From Candidatus Puniceispirillum sp. (GTDB lineage: Bacteria > Pseudomonadota > Alphaproteobacteria > Caedimonadales > UBA1908), in the NCBI GenBank assembly GCA_013822015.1, contig PNJU01000008.1:62001-126000 (forward strand): 64,000 nt of DNA, given 5' to 3'. Below are positions 61,955 through 64,000 of the stretch, piece by piece. The notes beneath the pieces are model-generated. The model searched no databases, was not told the DNA's origin, and saw only the letters and a list, made by a program, of their open reading frames with translations. Numbering within the stretch: position 1 is the stretch's first letter; the number at the start of each line of letters is the position of its first letter. A program made the translations under genes and the position numbers.

Positions 61955-64000
61955 CTAAGAGCGCATACGCTCCACGGTCTGAATAAAGGAACTCGCCCGC
62001 AGCGCCGCCAGGATATTGCTCAAGTGATCGGAACTCTTCACCTCGATATCAAGGATCACCTCGTAAAAATCCTCGGCGCGCGAATGAAAGCGCAAATTCA
62101 CAATGTTGGCTTTGTGGGCGCTTAAAACAGATGTCAGGGCCGCCAACGCGCCGGTTTTGTGGGCCAGGAGCACAAACAAGCGCCCAATGTGGGCCGTCTG
62201 TTCGTCTTCCAGATCCCACGAAACGTCGATCCACCGGTCAGGCTCATGGGCATAGTTCTGCAAATTGGGGCAGTCATAGGTGTGGATGGTCACCCCCCTG
62301 CCCGTCATGACAATACCCACAATCTTGTCACCGGGCAAAGGATGACAGCAGCCCGCATAGTGGATGGCCATACCAGGGATAAGTCCTTTAATGGACATAC
62401 TTTGGCCCTTGGCCTCTTTGTCGCGCCGCGCCTTCTTTTCTTTCGAGGCGTCCGCGTCCCCTTGGGGTTGCGCCGATGCTGGTGCAATGTGTTGGAGCAC
62501 GCTTTGGGCAGGGATCAAGTTCTCGCCGACATGGGCGTAAAGATCTTCTAAGGTCTCCAGCTTATAGTGAGACAAAAGCCCTTCCAGCTCTTTCTCGTGA
62601 AGGTCGATGCGGGCGCTGGAAAACTCTTTTTGCAAAAGCGAGCGCCCAAGGGTAACGTACTGGCCACGCTGTTGGGTGCGTATGAAGCGGCGGATGTAGG
62701 CACGCGCTTTTCCTGTGCGCACAATACGCTCCCAGGACGGGGATGGCACTTGGGTTTTTGAGGTACGGATCTCCACCTGGTCCCCGTTTTGCAAGATGGT
62801 GCGAAGAGGCGCCATGCGGCCGTTGATAATGGCACCGACGCAGTGGTTTCCCACCTCTGAGTGGATGGCGTAGGCAAAGTCAATGGGGGTTGCGCCCCTG
62901 GGCAGAGAAATCAGATCACCTTGGGGCGTAAAGGCAAAGACCTGATCCTGGAAAATTTCAAGCTTTGTGTGCTCGAGGAACTCTTCCGGGTCTTCTGCGT
63001 GCTCAATGATTTCCAAAAGACCGCGCAACCACTTATATGTCCCGCTTTCCCTGTGCTGGGCGCCGCCTTGCTTATACTGCCAGTGAGCCGCCACACCGAG
63101 CTCGGCCACATCGTGCATGTCTTTTGTGCGAATCTGCACCTCAATCTTGCGGTTTTCTGGCCCCATAAGGGTTGTGTGCAAAGACTGATACTGGTTGATT
63201 TTGGGCGTACTGATATAGTCCTTAAAGCGCCCAGGCATCACGTGGTAACGCCCATGCAATATCCCTAGGGCCTGGTAACACTCCGATACGTTCGCGACCA
63301 GAACGCGAAAGGCCATGATATCTGAGAGTTGATCAATGGAGATATTTTGATCACGCATCTTGCGCCAAATGGAGTAGGGCTTTTTGAGGCGACCAAATAC
63401 GTTGGCCTCAAGTCCCTCACGCACAAGATCTTCGCGCAGTGCCCCAATAATACGCTCCACAAGGGCACGCCCACCCTCCTGCTCCAAAAAACTCAGGCGG
63501 TTTAAGATGGATTCACGTCCATCGGGATTGAGGATCTCAAAGCACAAATCCTCCAGTTCATCCTTGATATGGTGGATGCCCATACGCTCCGCAAGAGGGG
63601 CATAGATTTCGAGGGTTTCCCGGGCAATACGACGGCGCTTTTCTTCTGAGGGCACAAAGTGCAGCGTGCGCATATTGTGGAGGCGATCCGCAAGCTTCAC
63701 CAGAAGCACCCGGATGTCGTTGGACATGGCCAGGATTAACTTACGCAAGTTCTCCGCTTGCTTGGTGTTCACCGACTGCAGCTCAAGCTTTGTGAGTTTG
63801 GTCACCCCGTCAACAAGGGTTGCGATTTCCTGCCCAAAAAGAGAGGCAATTTCCTCAAGTGTTGCGTGGGTGTCTTCAACGGTATCGTGGAGGAGCGCTG
63901 TCACAATGGTGGCCGAATCCATGCGCATATCGCTCAAGATACCGGCAACCTCAAGGGGGTGGGAAAAGTAAGGGTCTCCTGAGGCGCGCTTTTGAGAACC
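61955..64000 (-). CDS. Bifunctional (p)ppGpp synthetase/hydrolase (RelA/SpoT), partial
   Basis: 681 residues are visible and the N-terminus lies beyond the window: codons for GSQKRASGDPYFSHPLEVAG precede the first in-window Met. The hydrolase HD domain is intact (ALLHDTVEDT and LVKLADRLHNMRTL), so the enzyme can degrade (p)ppGpp. The synthetase domain (INQYQSLHTTL) follows, then the TGS domain (VFAFTPQGDLISLPRGATPIDFAYAIHS) and a C-terminal ACT domain. Alphaproteobacteria usually have this single enzyme (Rsh) controlling the stringent response. Confidence 0.96.
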   Translation of the reverse strand, partial: GSQKRASGDPYFSHPLEVAGILSDMRMDSATIVTALLHDTVEDTHATLEEIASLFGQEIATLVDGVTKLTKLELQSVNTKQAENLRKLILAMSNDIRVLLVKLADRLHNMRTLHFVPSEEKRRRIARETLEIYAPLAERMGIHHIKDELEDLCFEILNPDGRESILNRLSFLEQEGGRALVERIIGALREDLVREGLEANVFGRLKKPYSIWRKMRDQNISIDQLSDIMAFRVLVANVSECYQALGILHGRYHVMPGRFKDYISTPKINQYQSLHTTLMGPENRKIEVQIRTKDMHDVAELGVAAHWQYKQGGAQHRESGTYKWLRGLLEIIEHAEDPEEFLEHTKLEIFQDQVFAFTPQGDLISLPRGATPIDFAYAIHSEVGNHCVGAIINGRMAPLRTILQNGDQVEIRTSKTQVPSPSWERIVRTGKARAYIRRFIRTQQRGQYVTLGRSLLQKEFSSARIDLHEKELEGLLSHYKLETLEDLYAHVGENLIPAQSVLQHIAPASAQPQGDADASKEKKARRDKEAKGQSMSIKGLIPGMAIHYAGCCHPLPGDKIVGIVMTGRGVTIHTYDCPNLQNYAHEPDRWIDVSWDLEDEQTAHIGRLFVLLAHKTGALAALTSVLSAHKANIVNLRFHSRAEDFYEVILDIEVKSSDHLSNILAALRASSFIQTVERMRS

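Noticed and set aside
1-64000. tRNA, rRNA, CRISPR arrays, insertion sequences
   Set aside because: No tRNA-like T-loop/anticodon arrangement, no ribosomal RNA signature, no regularly spaced direct repeats and no transposase were seen by eye. A tRNA or Rfam scan could still find something small.

Overview
The window reads as chromosomal DNA of an alphaproteobacterium of roughly even base composition. The evidence is a set of genes and linkages typical of that class: NDUFA12, MlaD and a DUF2155 protein in a row, an MlaE permease with an N-terminal STAS domain next to MlaF, hslVU, ihfB, a bifunctional RelA/SpoT enzyme, a malic enzyme fused to a phosphotransacetylase, and a zf-CHCC mini-protein. 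Many secreted proteins of no recognised family, three patatin-like lipases and a secreted phospholipase D suggest a host-associated lifestyle, perhaps in the Holosporales or Rickettsiales sphere. That placement is inference. No rRNA, tRNA, insertion sequence, CRISPR array or prophage was seen, and no stretch above about 300 bases lacks a gene.

Layout. 1-1474 (minus): rlmH followed by a secreted phospholipase D that is cut by the window edge. 1625-5204 (plus): a very large unknown secreted protein, three consecutive hairpins, then a small secreted protein. 5333-9972 (plus): a VOC-fold protein, a DUF2975/YozG-type regulator pair and a tricorn protease. 9988-16564 (minus): rarA with degP/htrA, an amino acid permease, and an AmpG-like permease with a zinc-ribbon mini-protein and a glutathione transferase. 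16727-21338: two low-complexity secreted proteins facing a third secreted protein. 21616-29118: fabI, sppA, a secreted helical-repeat protein, aspS (minus) and rnd. 29115-34954 (minus): three tandem patatin-like lipases, one of them catalytically degenerate, and another secreted protein. 35111-42093 (minus): mgtE, maeB, tpiA, yajC, mlaF and mlaE.

42223-43323 (plus) holds a tandem pair of secreted paralogues. 43367-44539 (minus) has YgfZ and a HIT protein, and 44632-46938 (plus) has hslVU and a small secreted protein. 46953-49544 (minus) is a compact four-gene operon: two DUF4239-like membrane proteins, a PAAR-like DUF4280 protein and a MORN-repeat (YwqK-like) protein. This looks like a secretion-linked effector or immunity cassette and is one of the best candidates for something undescribed. 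49669-51678 (minus) is the lipoprotein, NDUFA12, MlaD and DUF2155 cluster. 51785-53904 has a CI-like regulator divergent from a putative DNA-binding pair, and 53829-57870 is an RND efflux pump with its adaptor. 58120-58698 is long-form HPF.

58742-60195 (minus) is a RES-Xre toxin-antitoxin operon with a clear promoter and operator. A third, tightly coupled gene in it encodes a secreted protein ending in a cysteine cluster. This arrangement is the other main candidate novelty. 60352-64000 (minus) carries accD, ihfB, a small membrane protein and a RelA/SpoT gene running off the window.

Links between genes: MlaE and MlaF (40-42 kb) and MlaD (50 kb) should form one lipid-transport system although the genes lie apart. 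HslV and HslU form a two-part protease. RarA, IHF, HPF and RelA/SpoT cover replication stress, nucleoid architecture and starvation. FabI and AccD belong to fatty-acid synthesis. Secreted lipases, proteases and unknown exported proteins make up about a third of the coding capacity.
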